From positions 2,409,539-2,434,370 of the forward strand of contig BFEA01000081.1 of the NCBI GenBank assembly GCA_003427395.1: DNA of 24,832 nucleotides, in the 5' to 3' direction. The notes under the pieces are model-generated. The model did not search any database, was not told where the DNA came from, and saw nothing but the letters and a program-made list of their open reading frames with translations. This document shows positions 1 through 8,550 of the stretch, in pieces. Source of the DNA: Chara braunii (lineage: Eukaryota; Streptophyta; Charophyceae; Charales; Characeae). Numbering within the stretch: the stretch's first letter is position 1; every line of letters begins with the position of its first letter. The position numbers were made by a program, and so were the translations under genes.

Positions 1-802
1 CAGGAGCAAAAAATTCCGACCGGATTTTGGCAAAAAAAGTCAGTTTTGATTTCGTTCAAAAAATATAATATGTCCGTTTTGACGAAATGGCTATTACACC
101 ATCATACCACGCTCCTTCGCAATCGAAGAGGAAAGGATAACCTCCTCAAGCATGCACCCATCAGCTAAAACAGGGCGTCAATTATCATGAGCCAAGCACC
201 CTGCCAGACCAGCTCCTCCAACATGACCTTCGCCATCATGCCACTTCATAGCGGTCACTGGTCAGTGCTCCATACTTCGTCACTTCGCCACGTCACCCCA
301 CACGCACGCAGAATGTTCCTGATGCCGAATGTTCTCGCGCCCGAACCCCCAAAACGATCTCAGCCGGTTACTCATTAGCAGTGCCTAGAGACAGGAAACC
401 AAGTGGGCGTCAGGGCAGTCGATACGAGCGGGAGAAGCATCCTACGTAAGCAACTGTGTCGGCGGCCAAAGAGGACTACATCATTCATCAATGAATGCCT
501 TTATAGGTCCATCGGTAGTAGGTTGCAATCTTCACCGAGTAGGGCCGGTCGGTAATTACCAGAGCTCTCTTTCCAAAAAGAGGGGTACGGGGAGGCTCCG
601 ACCTATGGAAAGCATTCTCCAATGTTGCAGGGGTGCAAAACCCCGGGGATCCAGGGAGGCATTTTCCCTCATGCAGAACAGGGTGTCGTTCAACAATAAG
701 ACATTCAGCGCTACCCCTAGCCTACATTTATCAGGAGGCCTCAAGGGTGGTTGGACCCATTTAACTCATTGATTGTCAACATGTCATCATATCAAGACTG
801 AG

Positions 803-804
<2 letters not shown>
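1..804. other. unassigned unique-looking sequence
   Basis: I recognise no gene, RNA or known element here. The longest open frames are under 100 codons, overlap on both strands, and show no domain or composition typical of coding sequence. The tract runs up to the first (GT)n microsatellite. Confidence 0.5.
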
Positions 805-860
<56 letters not shown>

Positions 861-906
861 GTGTGTGTGTGTGTGCCAGGGGGAGGGGAGGGAGGACCCC
901 CCCCCC

Positions 907-959
<53 letters not shown>

Positions 960-985
960 CCAATCAATCAATCAAACAATCAATC
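805..985. repeat. composite microsatellite cassette 1: (GT)n - G/C-run spacer - (AATC)n
   Basis: About 70 bp of near-perfect GT repeats (805-875) is followed by a G-rich then C-rich spacer (876-909, ending in a run of about ten C) and about 75 bp of AATC repeats (910-985) with rare interruptions (AACC, AAAC). The same three-part order recurs at 2554-2694. Translated frames of this tract give Cys-Val and Ile-Asn-Gln-Ser repeats and are not genes. Confidence 0.95.
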
Positions 986-1015
986 TGTGTAGCATCGCGC
1001 TCGGGCTCGGTGACC
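986..1015 (+). mobile_element. truncated left end of a short-TIR palindromic element
   Basis: Immediately after the AATC tract lies TGTGTAGCATCGCGCTCGGG followed by CTCGGTGACC. This is nearly identical to the left end of the element at 2695-3062. The similarity stops after about 32 bp and no matching right end is visible nearby, so this looks like a broken or deleted copy. Confidence 0.5.
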
Positions 1016-2060
1016 CACTGTATTCTCAGCCAAACAGTCGTGTTCCAGCTAGAGATGCAGGGGGACTGGTGTTACGTGGTGAAGGGGATGGTGGTGTAAG
1101 TGTTGCCGTTGTAATGCAGTAGCGCGAGCATGCATGCAGAAACATACGTAGACGTGCTCGATGGCGTATATTGTAGCATGAGGGGGAATATGGAGGTGCA
1201 GGTGATGTATATATAGTGAAGTGAGCCTGATATGGGTTACGTATAGCAAGGGTAGAAAGAGATTGTGTGAGTACTGTTTCGTGCTTCGGGGTTGTCATGG
1301 TGTCAAGTGTGTGGTAGGCATGTTTTTCAGAAGGATGTCTTCAGTGGTAGCCATGTTCGTGTAGTATTGGGGAGGGTCTGCTGCGGAGTGTTTGAAATTT
1401 GGCGAAGGTATATGCTGCAGGGGTTTTTTTGGCAGATGGCGGGCTTTTCGCTTGTAGTGCGCGAGTCTAGCTTTTGCTAGGGACGTATCGTCTTTTCGTC
1501 TTGACTTGTTGCGCGTGATACTGTGCAGCAATGTGTGTCTCTATCGTTGTTGGCGGGAAGGACTGGCCATGGAGGTGCAGGGGTGTTAGTCTCGTCCTGT
1601 AGACGTGGGTATTTGTTTTTAGTAACGTCTATGTCGTTTCAGAGTGGTGTTTTTAGTTATTTGTCTTTTCTGAAAGGGTCATCATTACGTTTCTGAGACA
1701 ACTTGTGGCCCTTATATTTTGCCGTGAGTGATTTGGTGTTTTTTGCTATGTGTGTGTATATTTCGGTTTCGTATACAGGCAAGTGCACCCATAACCGGAC
1801 AGCAATTTGTAATTGAGGTGGTGATATTGGTCTCTTGCGTCATTTTGCTTTGTCGATAGGGGGTTACGAATCTGTAATGGGGGCTTGTATTCTGGCTCGT
1901 AGGGGGTTATGGGTAGAAGGTTTGCTCAGTGGGGAGGGTATATCTGTTTATGAACGTCTGCAGGTAGATCATTATCGATTATGGGGTTTTGTGTGCCTAC
2001 GTATTCTGGTTATTATCTTTTAGTCTAACCATACTACATTACCAGGAGAAGGTAGTGATC
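1016..2060. other. unassigned G/T-rich sequence
   Basis: About 1 kb of T/G-rich sequence with no recognisable gene or repeat. Open frames are at most about 90 codons and occur in opposing frames. The right side merges into an AT-rich tract. Confidence 0.5.
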
Positions 2061-2545
2061 CTGGTTGTTTTAACATTCCTTTTCTTAATTGCCTTTAATT
2101 CTTAGTATGCGTTTATTTTTCAATTTCTGTTTTTTTTAATTAATTACTTTAATTCTATTATTTTTATTTTTATTATTTTGATTTTTGATTTTAATTGTTT
2201 TTAATACTATTTTGATTATAGTTATTATTTATCTGCTTATTATCCTATTATTATATTAAAATATATATATATTTTGGTTAAATTTTAATTTATTTTTTTT
2301 GTTATTTTTTTAATTTTTTATTATTATTTTTATTTTTTTCATTTTTCCTTTTTTTATTTTTTTTTATTTTTTTTTTTTTTTATTTTTAGTTTTCTATTTA
2401 TTTTTTATTTATATTATTATATATATTTTTAATTATTATTATATATATTTATTATTATTATTATTATTATTATTTACTTTTAAAAATATATATAGTTTTT
2501 ATTTTTTATTTTTTATTTTTTGTATCTGAGGAAAGAAGAAAAAAT
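2061..2545. repeat. AT-rich low-complexity tract
   Basis: About 480 bp of almost pure T/A sequence dominated by T-runs, TTTA/ATTT steps, ATT triplets (about 2450-2475) and ATAT runs. There is no coding potential. It lies directly upstream of the second GT/AATC cassette. Confidence 0.9.
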
Positions 2546-2552
2546 TGTACAT

Positions 2553-2553
<1 letters not shown>

Positions 2554-2594
<41 letters not shown>

Positions 2595-2627
2595 CGGGGG
2601 GAGTGGAGGAAGGCCCCCCCCCCCCCC

Positions 2628-2694
<67 letters not shown>
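2554..2694. repeat. composite microsatellite cassette 2: (GT)n - G/C-run spacer - (AATC)n
   Basis: GT repeats at 2554-2593, a GGGGGGAG...C(14) spacer at about 2594-2630, and AATC repeats at 2631-2694. The order and orientation are the same as at 805-985, and the sequence after it is also shared, so the cassette and the following element end behave as one duplicated unit. Confidence 0.95.
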
Positions 2695-3062
2695 TGTGAA
2701 GCATCGCGCTCGGGCTCGGTGACCGAACCCGAATGCTCGGTACCGAGCATGAACGTGGCCCAAAATAGACGGAGCCCGAACATTTTTATTTTATTTTTTT
2801 ATTTATTTATTTTTTATATATATAGGGGTTGGGGGGCCCTGGGGGGCATCACTCAACATTCCTAAACATACATACACACACACACCATACACACACACCC
2901 CCAGACACCCCACACACACCCCACACACCACATACACATGAGGACGCGCTCGGCAGCCCCCTAATTTGCGCTCGGCCGAACATGTTCGGTTCGCGCTCGG
3001 CCGAGCGTCCGAACACGTTCGGCTGCTCGGTGGGGCGCCGAACATGTTCGGTGTGCTACACA
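2695..3062. mobile_element. short-TIR palindrome-rich element, copy 1 (non-autonomous)
   Basis: The left end TGTGAAGCATCGCGC and the reverse complement of the right end (TGTGTAGCACACCGAAC) share a 9-bp terminus with one mismatch. Both sides are flanked by (AATC)n. Subterminal regions carry repeated palindromic words: CTCGGTACCGAG on the left, and CCGAACATGTTCGG, GCTCGGCCGAGC and CCGAACACGTTCGG on the right. The centre is T-rich, then C/A-rich (CA/CCCACAC repeats at about 2874-2938). No transposase is encoded, so a mobile origin is inferred from the ends alone. Related ends occur at about 6079 and 24,343. Confidence 0.55.
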
Positions 3063-3118
3063 GCAATCAATCAAACAATCAATCAATCAATCAGTCAATA
3101 AAAAAACAATCAATAAAT
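3063..3118. repeat. (AATC)n tract, degenerate
   Basis: AATC repeats with AAAC, AGTC and poly-A interruptions lie between the right end of the 2.7-kb element and the left end of the MITE at 3119. Confidence 0.9.
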
Positions 3119-3454
3119 CTAGGCTACCAGTTGTCCGATGGCAGGACGTCCTGGGCGGACAGTCAGCGGACTCCCGAACAACTCCATTTTTAGCAATTGA
3201 AAACACGAAAAAAGTAAAAAAAAAAAAAGATTTTATTTTATTTTATTTTCTATTTTAAAATTGGCAGCGAATTTGGATATGGTTCCAAGGCAAAAGTTGT
3301 TCATTTTATTTTTCTGTATAACATACTTTTTTTAAGATTTTTTTTTTTTTTTTCGGGCTCGGACAGACTGCCCGGGGAAGACGTCCGCCCAGTTGTCCGA
3401 TCGGACAACCCCGGACGGTCAGGAGGGTCCCGAACGTCCGATCAGGTAACCTAG
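3119..3454. mobile_element. hAT-like MITE, copy Q1 (336 bp)
   Basis: The element has inverted ends CTAGGCTACCAG (3119-3130) and CAGGTAACCTAG (3443-3454), matching at 10 of 12 positions. CAATAAAT flanks both sides (3111-3118 and 3455-3462), an 8-bp target duplication as made by hAT transposases, although the left flank is low-complexity AATC-like sequence. Subterminal DNA is full of GTCCG/CGGAC words, including GGACGTCC and the 16-bp palindrome TTGTCCGATCGGACAA (about 3395-3410). The A/T-rich core contains an AGGCAAAAGTTGTTCA segment shared with copy Q2 at 7882-8164. There is no coding capacity. Confidence 0.7.
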
Positions 3455-3464
3455 CAATAAATCG

Positions 3465-4070
3465 AAATGTTTTTTTTTTTTTTTGTCACACATAAAAGTC
3501 CACTGCCTCAAATTTTTGAATTTTTTTTTTTGTACAGGCCGATAGCGGCCGACGTGCGTAGGCCGAGCGCACACGCCGATTTTGAGCGCGCGCCCCCGCC
3601 TGGGCGTGGAGCGATCGCGCGTAGACTCGGCCGCGTCCGAGGCCGCAGGATCCGCGGTCGACAGGGTCACGTAGCTTGACATGTAGCACCTTGAAGTTCT
3701 CCCTTTTCGCCCTTTCTCGTCTAGGAGCACGTTCCCTTGAAGTGATACCCAGCGCACGCCGGGCTCGCTATTCTCACTCGCGCTCTCTACCTTTGGACCC
3801 CTGCGGAACATCTTCCCTCGAAGTGAGTTACCGATTGTTGCGTACACCAGGCAGGCCATCGTGTGAGCTCGAGATCTCTCTCAGTCTCTCACTGTCTATA
3901 AAGTCCCTGTTCGCGTCACTTACACTCCCTTCGTTGCTGGCTCGACGAATCATCCCCCCACAGGGTCACTCTTCACCTTGAGCCGTTGCTCTTCGTCCAC
4001 CCTCTTCGCGTGCTCCCTCTGTCTCTCTTGTCTCTCTCTCAGTGTCTGCGCATGCGCGTGGGCGCACGCG
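3465..4070. other. unassigned sequence with a GC-rich, palindrome-rich start
   Basis: T-runs at about 3471 and 3521 are followed by a GC-rich stretch (3540-3665) rich in CGGCCG and CGCGCG words, then a C/T-rich region. A loose motif CCTTGAAGTGATACCC recurs three times (about 3690, 3735 and 3815) with changes. I cannot assign a gene; open frames in both directions overlap and have biased composition. Confidence 0.4.
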
Positions 4071-4071
4071 C

Positions 4072-4158
4072 AAGAGAGAGAGAGAGAGAGAGAGAATGTG
4101 TGTGTGTGTGTGGGTGCGTGTGTTTGTGTGTGGGCGTGTGTGTGTGTGTGTGTGTAGC
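4072..4158. repeat. (AG)n followed by (GT)n microsatellite
   Basis: GA repeats at about 4072-4095 pass into GT repeats with GGGTGCG and TTTG interruptions to about 4158. Confidence 0.9.
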
Positions 4159-4159
4159 A

Positions 4160-4519
4160 TTTGTGTGTCACATGAGTTTTGCACGAGCACGACACGTCAT
4201 ACTCGTGCTACTCCGACCAAAAGCGTTGGCACACTGTGAGCAAAAAAGCAAGACGCGGGAGGCGATCTTTCACCGCGGCGGGGTAAAACCACTCGGTCCA
4301 CTCGTGTGTCCATTTGTGGTGAGGGTACTTATTTGAAGGGCCGTAAAGTCGAAAGCAGCCAAATATGCGAAGGCAGTAAGACAAATGAGGGGGGTGGGTG
4401 GCGCCTCCTCTTTTTCAGACAGACCAGAACACACGCAATAACACCCCACAAACAAACGGAGGGAAGGGGGGAAGGCAAAGGACAGGGAACCAACACCATA
4501 GCATGACAAACCACAACAC
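4160..4519. other. unassigned sequence upstream of the tandem-repeat and ribozyme tract
   Basis: No gene or known repeat is recognised. The sequence becomes purine-rich on the plus strand towards 4500 and leads into the 73-bp tandem repeat. Confidence 0.4.
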
Positions 4520-4665
4520 GACACATGAGCTTAAGAGGCACGAGAGGAGGAACAAACAGCGAGGCAACACATAAGGTGAAACTTATGGGGGTGACACATG
4601 AATTTAGAGGCATGAGAGGAGGAACAAGCAGTGAGGCAACACATAGGCTGAAACATATGGGGGAG
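4520..4665. repeat. 73-bp tandem repeat, two units
   Basis: Two adjacent units start at GACACATGA (4520 and 4593) and share GAGAGGAGGAACAA and GAGGCAACACATA blocks. The first unit contains a perfect 6-bp hairpin, CATAAG/CTTATG (4570-4575 and 4582-4587). The long open frame on the minus strand across this area reflects the purine-strand bias and these repeats, not a protein gene. Confidence 0.85.
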
Positions 4666-4828
4666 GCGGGAGGGCATAAGTACAAGTATCGAAAAACAGC
4701 AAAGCGGCCAGAAGAATAGAAAACAAAAAAGGACAGGCTGGAGGGTAGAGGGGAAGAGGGTGGGCAAACAAACAGCACAAGGCAAGAAACAAAGACCGAA
4801 AAAAATAAAAATAAAAACTGATGATGAT

Positions 4829-4884
4829 AGATTGTTTCGTCGGAGTTGCACCGACTCATCAGGAGGCTGAACCCTCGACAATCT
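4829..4884 (-). ncRNA. type III hammerhead ribozyme (self-cleaving RNA)
   Basis: The minus strand carries a complete hammerhead. Stem III strand AGATTG is followed by TC, with cleavage expected after the C opposite position 4877. Stem I is GAGG/CCTC with hexaloop GTTCAG (67-72 of 48xx). The core CTGATGA sits at 4856-4862. Stem II is GTCGG/CCGAC with a 7-nt loop TGCAACT (4844-4850). The core GAAA is at 4835-4838. The closing stem III strand is CAATCT (4829-4834). All invariant residues are present (C3 to A9, G12-A13-A14, the A15.1-U16.1 pair, H17 = C, the G10.1-C11.1 pair), and all three stems are perfectly paired. The ribozyme is open at stem III, the form typical of plant retrozymes. I find only one copy in the window, so the paired-ribozyme layout of a full retrozyme is not shown. 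The rest of the element on this strand would run from about 5.6 kb down to about 4.3 kb. Confidence 0.93.
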
Positions 4885-4909
4885 GCGGAATCCCCGTATT
4901 TGATGGTTT

Positions 4910-4962
4910 GGGTCATGAACCCTTTGACCCACGTTGAAGGTAGACTGTCCCCAAGCGGGACA
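4910..4962. other. hairpins flanking the hammerhead
   Basis: Two perfect inverted repeats lie just 5' of the ribozyme on its transcribed strand: GGGTCA/TGACCC (4910-4915 and 4925-4930) and TGTCCC/GGGACA (4946-4951 and 4957-4962). They show that the sequence next to the ribozyme is also strongly structured, as expected for a circular-RNA body, but a role is inferred only. Confidence 0.5.
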
Positions 4963-5057
4963 TAGCAGCGGGCAGCATTGCCGCAGCAACCCCGTGGAGC
5001 ACCAGGCAACACAGTAGAGGCAACCCAACCGCTTATCACCAAAGACGACTGCAAGGA

Positions 5058-5420
5058 ACGACAGGGCAAGCGGACGAGTAGCTCGGCAACCGTGCGGTGA
5101 AGCGCACGGCAACATCAGCAAGGCGACGACACTACAAAACACGCAAGCAAGTAAAGGACGCGGAAGGCCAACAGGGCAAGCAGACGAGCAACTCGGCCAC
5201 TGTGCAGTGAAGCAAAAGGCACCGCCAACAAGGCAACCAAACTACACGGCATGCACGCAAAGGACACTGAAGGCCGACAGAGCACACGGACAAGCAGCTC
5301 AGCAACCGTGCAGCGAAGCGCGAGGGACCGCCACAAGGCTACAAAACCACAAGGCACGTGAGCAAAAGACACGGGAGGCACGACCCGCGGGTAGGCGGCA
5401 AGGCAGCAGAGCAGCGAGGA
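5058..5420. repeat. ~108-bp tandem repeat, about 3.4 diverged units
   Basis: Units begin with GACAGGGCAAG-like sequence at about 5060, 5170 and 5276, with a partial unit at about 5379 (spacings about 110, 106 and 103). Each holds GACGAGCAACTCGGC, GTGCAGTGAAGC and AAGGCAACCAAACTACA blocks with many substitutions. The repeat sits 5' of the hammerhead on the ribozyme strand and may be part of the same element. No protein-like pattern survives the unit-to-unit length changes. Confidence 0.8.
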
Positions 5421-5724
5421 CGACCTGCAAAGCAAGCGGCATGGGCAGCAAGACCGCGACAGAGCGCAGACAAGACAGTCTACACATCCAACACGGAGCA
5501 AAACAGCACATGACCTACTCACATCACGATAGAACCCCGCAGACTGTTGGTTCCCACCAACCGCTGAGCCAGGGGACATTCCGACGACCATTCGTCATCA
5601 CCTACAGGCAACACAGACATCCCGAACCGAGCGGCCCCCATAGGAGTGCAGTAGGCACTCCAAGCAAGGAACCACCGACTGTTTGGCACTCCCTAAGGGT
5701 GCTCAGAAACTTCGACTATGAATC

Positions 5725-5725
<1 letters not shown>
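5421..5725. other. unassigned sequence between tandem repeat and AATC tract
   Basis: About 300 bp without a recognisable feature, other than TTGGTTCCCACCAA-type inverted words near 5548-5561. An open plus-strand frame here continues into the AATC repeat and is not believed to be a gene. Confidence 0.4.
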
Positions 5726-5769
<44 letters not shown>

Positions 5770-5833
5770 CCAATCAATCAATCAATAAGCAATCAATCAA
5801 TAATCAATCAATCAATCATCAATCAATCAATAA
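5726..5833. repeat. (AATC)n microsatellite
   Basis: About 108 bp of AATC repeats, perfect at first and then broken by AACC, AAGC, AATA and ATC interruptions towards the right. Confidence 0.95.
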
Positions 5834-5997
5834 TCCTTTCTTTTTTTTTTTCCTTTAATTCCCAACCCCCCACAACCCGCGAACGGGCCCCACCTCCCCA
5901 AAACCCCCGCACAAATTTTTCTTTTCTTTTGGCATTTAGTTGTTTACTTTGGGGGGTAGCCCCCGACATGCACCCCCCCCTGGGAAGGCCCCCGAAA

Positions 5998-6082
5998 TAT
6001 GTCGTACGGCCGCCTGGGGGCCCATACGTATGGCCGTAATGGCCGTACAGACGTGCCGTATTTGTACGGCGTGTTACACTGC
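5998..6082. mobile_element. right end of a short-TIR palindromic element, copy 2
   Basis: Dense GTACGGC/GCCGTAC words and the palindrome CATACGTATG end in the sequence CGGCGTGTTACACTGC. Read as its reverse complement (GCAGTGTAACACGCCGTAC), this terminus matches the right end of the 2.7-kb element (GCTGTGTAGCACACCGAAC) at 15 of 19 positions. The neighbouring palindromic words are quite different. The left end is not identified. Confidence 0.5.
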
Positions 6083-6099
6083 TTTGAATTTCCTTTAAA

Positions 6100-6420
6100 A
6101 GGAATCAGGTTTTATGTTAGGGAAACACCCCAAAGTTCCTAAACCCACAGGGCCAAGGTTTTATGTTGAGGTCCAGGAGCAGGTAAATGTCGTATGTCAA
6201 GAAGCAAACCGACCTGCTATCAACAGATAGCAGAACTTGATGATGTTCGAAGTGTCTGCAAGGGTCTGCAGGTGGTAGTGACATATGTCACAAAACGAAA
6301 AGAAAGGTGCCACATGTCCGTTCAATGGAGATCAACTTCATTATGAGATCTGCTATCACAGGTAGTGATTTTGAGTTCATAAAAAAATTGGCCTCATCTC
6401 CCGTAGAGAAGTATGCCCTC
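6100..6420. repeat. dispersed repeat family X, copy 1
   Basis: The segment GGCCAAGG...TTGAGG...ACCGACCTGCTATCAACAG matches, with divergence, 15,760-15,880. It carries a perfect hairpin CTGCTATC/GATAGCAG (6214-6221 and 6226-6233) and a 14-bp perfect palindrome GTGACATATGTCAC (6278-6291). An ATTGGCCTCATCTCCCGTA motif near 6388 resembles a motif repeated in the other copy. No coding sequence. It resembles non-coding regions of plant LTR retrotransposons in feel only; I cannot place it. Confidence 0.6.
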
Positions 6421-7535
6421 AAAATTTAGGGTTGTGGCCCCCAGCAAGCATCCCACCCTCCCTATTAAGTGAAGGCGGGCCTGAATATCCAGCAGAGGCC
6501 CTTATCTCAGCATTTTCAAATATGGGTATCAGACAGTTGCAGCACGCCAGTAGGTTGAACTACAACGTGAGCCTCACCCGGGGCTCCTTCCAGACACAGC
6601 AGCTGCGTCAAGCAGTTGAGCCTAAGGCTGAGTGGTTGCGCCCTGGGCACACGCAATGTGAGGCCGACACATCACGAAGTGGCCGCGGGCGAATCAGAAT
6701 GCAGCATTGTCGTCACAGAGGCCCAGCGAGCCAATGAGAAGACGGCAAACACTTGGAGCCTGGAGGCTGTCTGGACGTGCCCAACCAAAAAGGGCCAAGG
6801 CCCCAAACTGCTGGGCAGGGCCTGGACGCAGACACTGGGGGCCGACCGGAAGCTACAGGGAGCTTCCTCGGCCAGGCCCACGCAGTCAAACAGGGCCGCG
6901 ACTTCCATTATAGTAAGATGGCTGGCCCGGGGAAGGGCATTCTGGCCTATGCAGGCAATGCGGACACGCTGCTGCGCAAATGTCTGCATATGCACTGCTG
7001 GCTGGGGCGCACGCCGGCGCTATGAGGTGAGAGGGGGGCTTCAGGGCAGCGGGCGCATGCCAGCCATAGCTGGGCTGCAGGGTGCATGTGGGTGATGGGC
7101 GAAGGTGGTCTTCGGGTAGGAGGCGCATGAGTGGGTGGTCAAGGTCTGATGAGGGGAGGGGAGAGAACGTACCTGGTGCATGTGGGAGGTCGGCATTGGT
7201 GTTGACATCATGTACATTGGTCTTCAACGTCAGAAGTGATCCTGTTGCACGAATGTAGATAGGCTAGATAGGATCAGTAGAGAAGGCTGGGCGCCGGGCG
7301 CCAGATAGAGATGAGAGACATTGGATACTGTGTTCTTGGGCCTGAGGGTGATAACATTGGCACACGAGTTCACAACTTCGCTCTTATTTGGATTGATTCT
7401 TGGTGCATTTGAGCTCTCTGCTTGGTACATGACTATGTGGACTTCTGCATGATTTTGCAACTTGGTTTCCTGTCTATCGCTCTCGCTCATATTCCTCGCA
7501 AAAACGTTGAAATCCAAAAAAAAAGAAAAAAAAAA
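6421..7535. other. unassigned region, no convincing gene
   Basis: About 1.1 kb of mixed composition. The longest plus-strand frame (6616-7095, 159 codons) has no domain, and alternative frames of similar length exist on both strands, so I do not call a gene. No repeat structure stands out until the hairpin at 7536. Confidence 0.4.
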
Positions 7536-7569
7536 GGGGGATGTAAGGATTTTCAAACCCTACACCCCC
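7536..7569. repeat. imperfect hairpin related to the one at 24,495
   Basis: A GGGGG-ATGTAAGG arm (7536-7548) pairs with CCCTACACCCCC (7558-7569) across a 9-nt A/T-rich loop, and is followed by CATTTTTTTTGG. A perfect version of the same structure, followed by CATATTTTTTGG, is at 24,495-24,527, so this is a repeat family with a conserved fold. Confidence 0.6.
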
Positions 7570-7769
7570 ATTTTTTTTGGTAAATAACTGTGCAAGTGAC
7601 CGGTGCAAAGTTCTGAATTCGCAGGAATAACAGGGCACTGCAGGTCTGGGCCGAGAGCAGTTAGAGGCTGCAAAAACAGAACAGCTTTGTGCACTTCTAG
7701 CCATTGGATTTGGAAGTGGAAAAATCAGGCGGCCACTAGTGTTTGTTTTTTTTTTTTGTTTTTTTTTTG

Positions 7770-7881
7770 GTCGCGCCTGCAAATTTTATTTTCTTTTTCC
7801 TGCGCCTGCTACTTTTTTTTTCCCGCGCCTGCTACTTTTTTTTCCCTGCACTTGCAGCCTTTTTTTTTTTTCTGTGCCTGC
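7770..7881. repeat. CGCGCCTGC / oligo-T tandem repeat
   Basis: Four or five units of a (C/G)CGCCTGC word separated by T-runs (near 7773, 7802, 7827, 7850 and 7874), about 25 bp apart, lie left of the MITE insertion. The word GCGCCAGC to the right of the MITE continues the pattern. Confidence 0.7.
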
Positions 7882-8164
7882 CTAGGCTACCAGAGTGGCT
7901 GGGGTCACCTGCCCCTCCGGGACAAAAAGATTTTTAATTTTAAAAATAAAGCAATATTTTAAAAGTTTACTTTTTATTGTAAATTTGGCAAAGAATATCG
8001 ATGTGACCCTGAGGCAAAAGTTGTTCACTTTATTTTTCTGCATAACATAGTTATTTTTCGGATTTTTTTTATTTGCTTTTTTTTTTTTATGGGACCTTCC
8101 CCTGTCCTTGCACGGGCTGGCCACCTGCCGCACCCGGGACCGGGTGGCCCAGCTGGTAGCCTAG
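7882..8164. mobile_element. hAT-like MITE, copy Q2 (283 bp)
   Basis: The inverted ends CTAGGCTACCAG (7882-7893) and CTGGTAGCCTAG (8153-8164) match perfectly over 12 bp. The flanking 8-mers GTGCCTGC and GCGCCAGC match at 6 of 8 positions, consistent with an aged hAT-type target duplication. The core shares AGGCAAAAGTTGTTCA and TTTATTTTTCTG segments with copy Q1. The subterminal words are GGCCACC, CCCGGGACCGGG and GGTGGCC, quite unlike the GTCCG words of Q1. No coding sequence. Confidence 0.75.
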
Positions 8165-8262
8165 GCGCCAGCGGCATTTTTGTTTTCTGCAGTGTTTTTT
8201 TTGTTTTTTGTTTTTTGCGGCTGCATTTGTTGTTGTTTTTTTTTCGCGCGCGCCCACGGTCA

Positions 8263-8410
8263 GGCCACAGCCGAGGTGTCTAGGCCACACCCGTGGCTAG
8301 GCCATGGCCGAGATGTCTTGGCCACGCCCATGGCTGGTCCACGGCCAAGATGTCTAGGCCTCGCCCGTGGCTGGGCCACGGCCGAGATGTCTAGGCCACG
8401 CCCGTGGCTG
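8263..8410. repeat. four exact-length 37-bp tandem units
   Basis: Units start at 8263, 8300, 8337 and 8374 with no length change. Each reads GGCCAC-GGCCGAGATGTCTAG-GCC... and ends in CCCGTGGCTG. Within each unit GCCACGG and CCGTGGC are complementary. In the second unit both arms have changed together, to GCCATGG and CCATGGC. Confidence 0.9.
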
Positions 8411-8440
8411 GAAGATTGCAGGACTGGTACCGCTACCGGT

Positions 8441-8550
8441 ACCTGTTTTTTTTGTAGTTTCGAACTGCACTGTGTTCAGATGGTCGTCAGCTGTTATTCC
8501 TGCGAATTTGGAACTCTGCGGCGGTCACAGGCGCAGTTGTCTCATAAAGA
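8441..8550 (+). repeat. partial third copy of the foldback arm
   Basis: The blocks GTAGTTTCGAACTGC, GCTGTTATTCCTGCGAATTT and GGTCACAGGCGCAGTTGT parallel the right arm at 8658-8745 in the same orientation, with divergence. The two copies are in direct orientation. Confidence 0.6.

Noticed and set aside
3896-3906. TATA-box-like CTATAAAG
   Set aside because: No gene follows, and a single short match in A/T-variable DNA is expected by chance.
4329-5142. Long minus-strand open frames (up to 246 codons)
   Set aside because: They run through the hammerhead and the tandem repeats, are Leu/Ser/Cys/Pro-rich low complexity and overlap other open frames. The RNA fold explains the conservation better than a protein.
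805-5788. Frames encoding Cys-Val or Ile-Asn-Gln-Ser repeats
   Set aside because: They are translations of (GT)n and (AATC)n microsatellites.
7140-7175. Plus-strand CTGATGAGGGGAGGGG as a hammerhead core
   Set aside because: No complementary stem II and no GAAA box follow.
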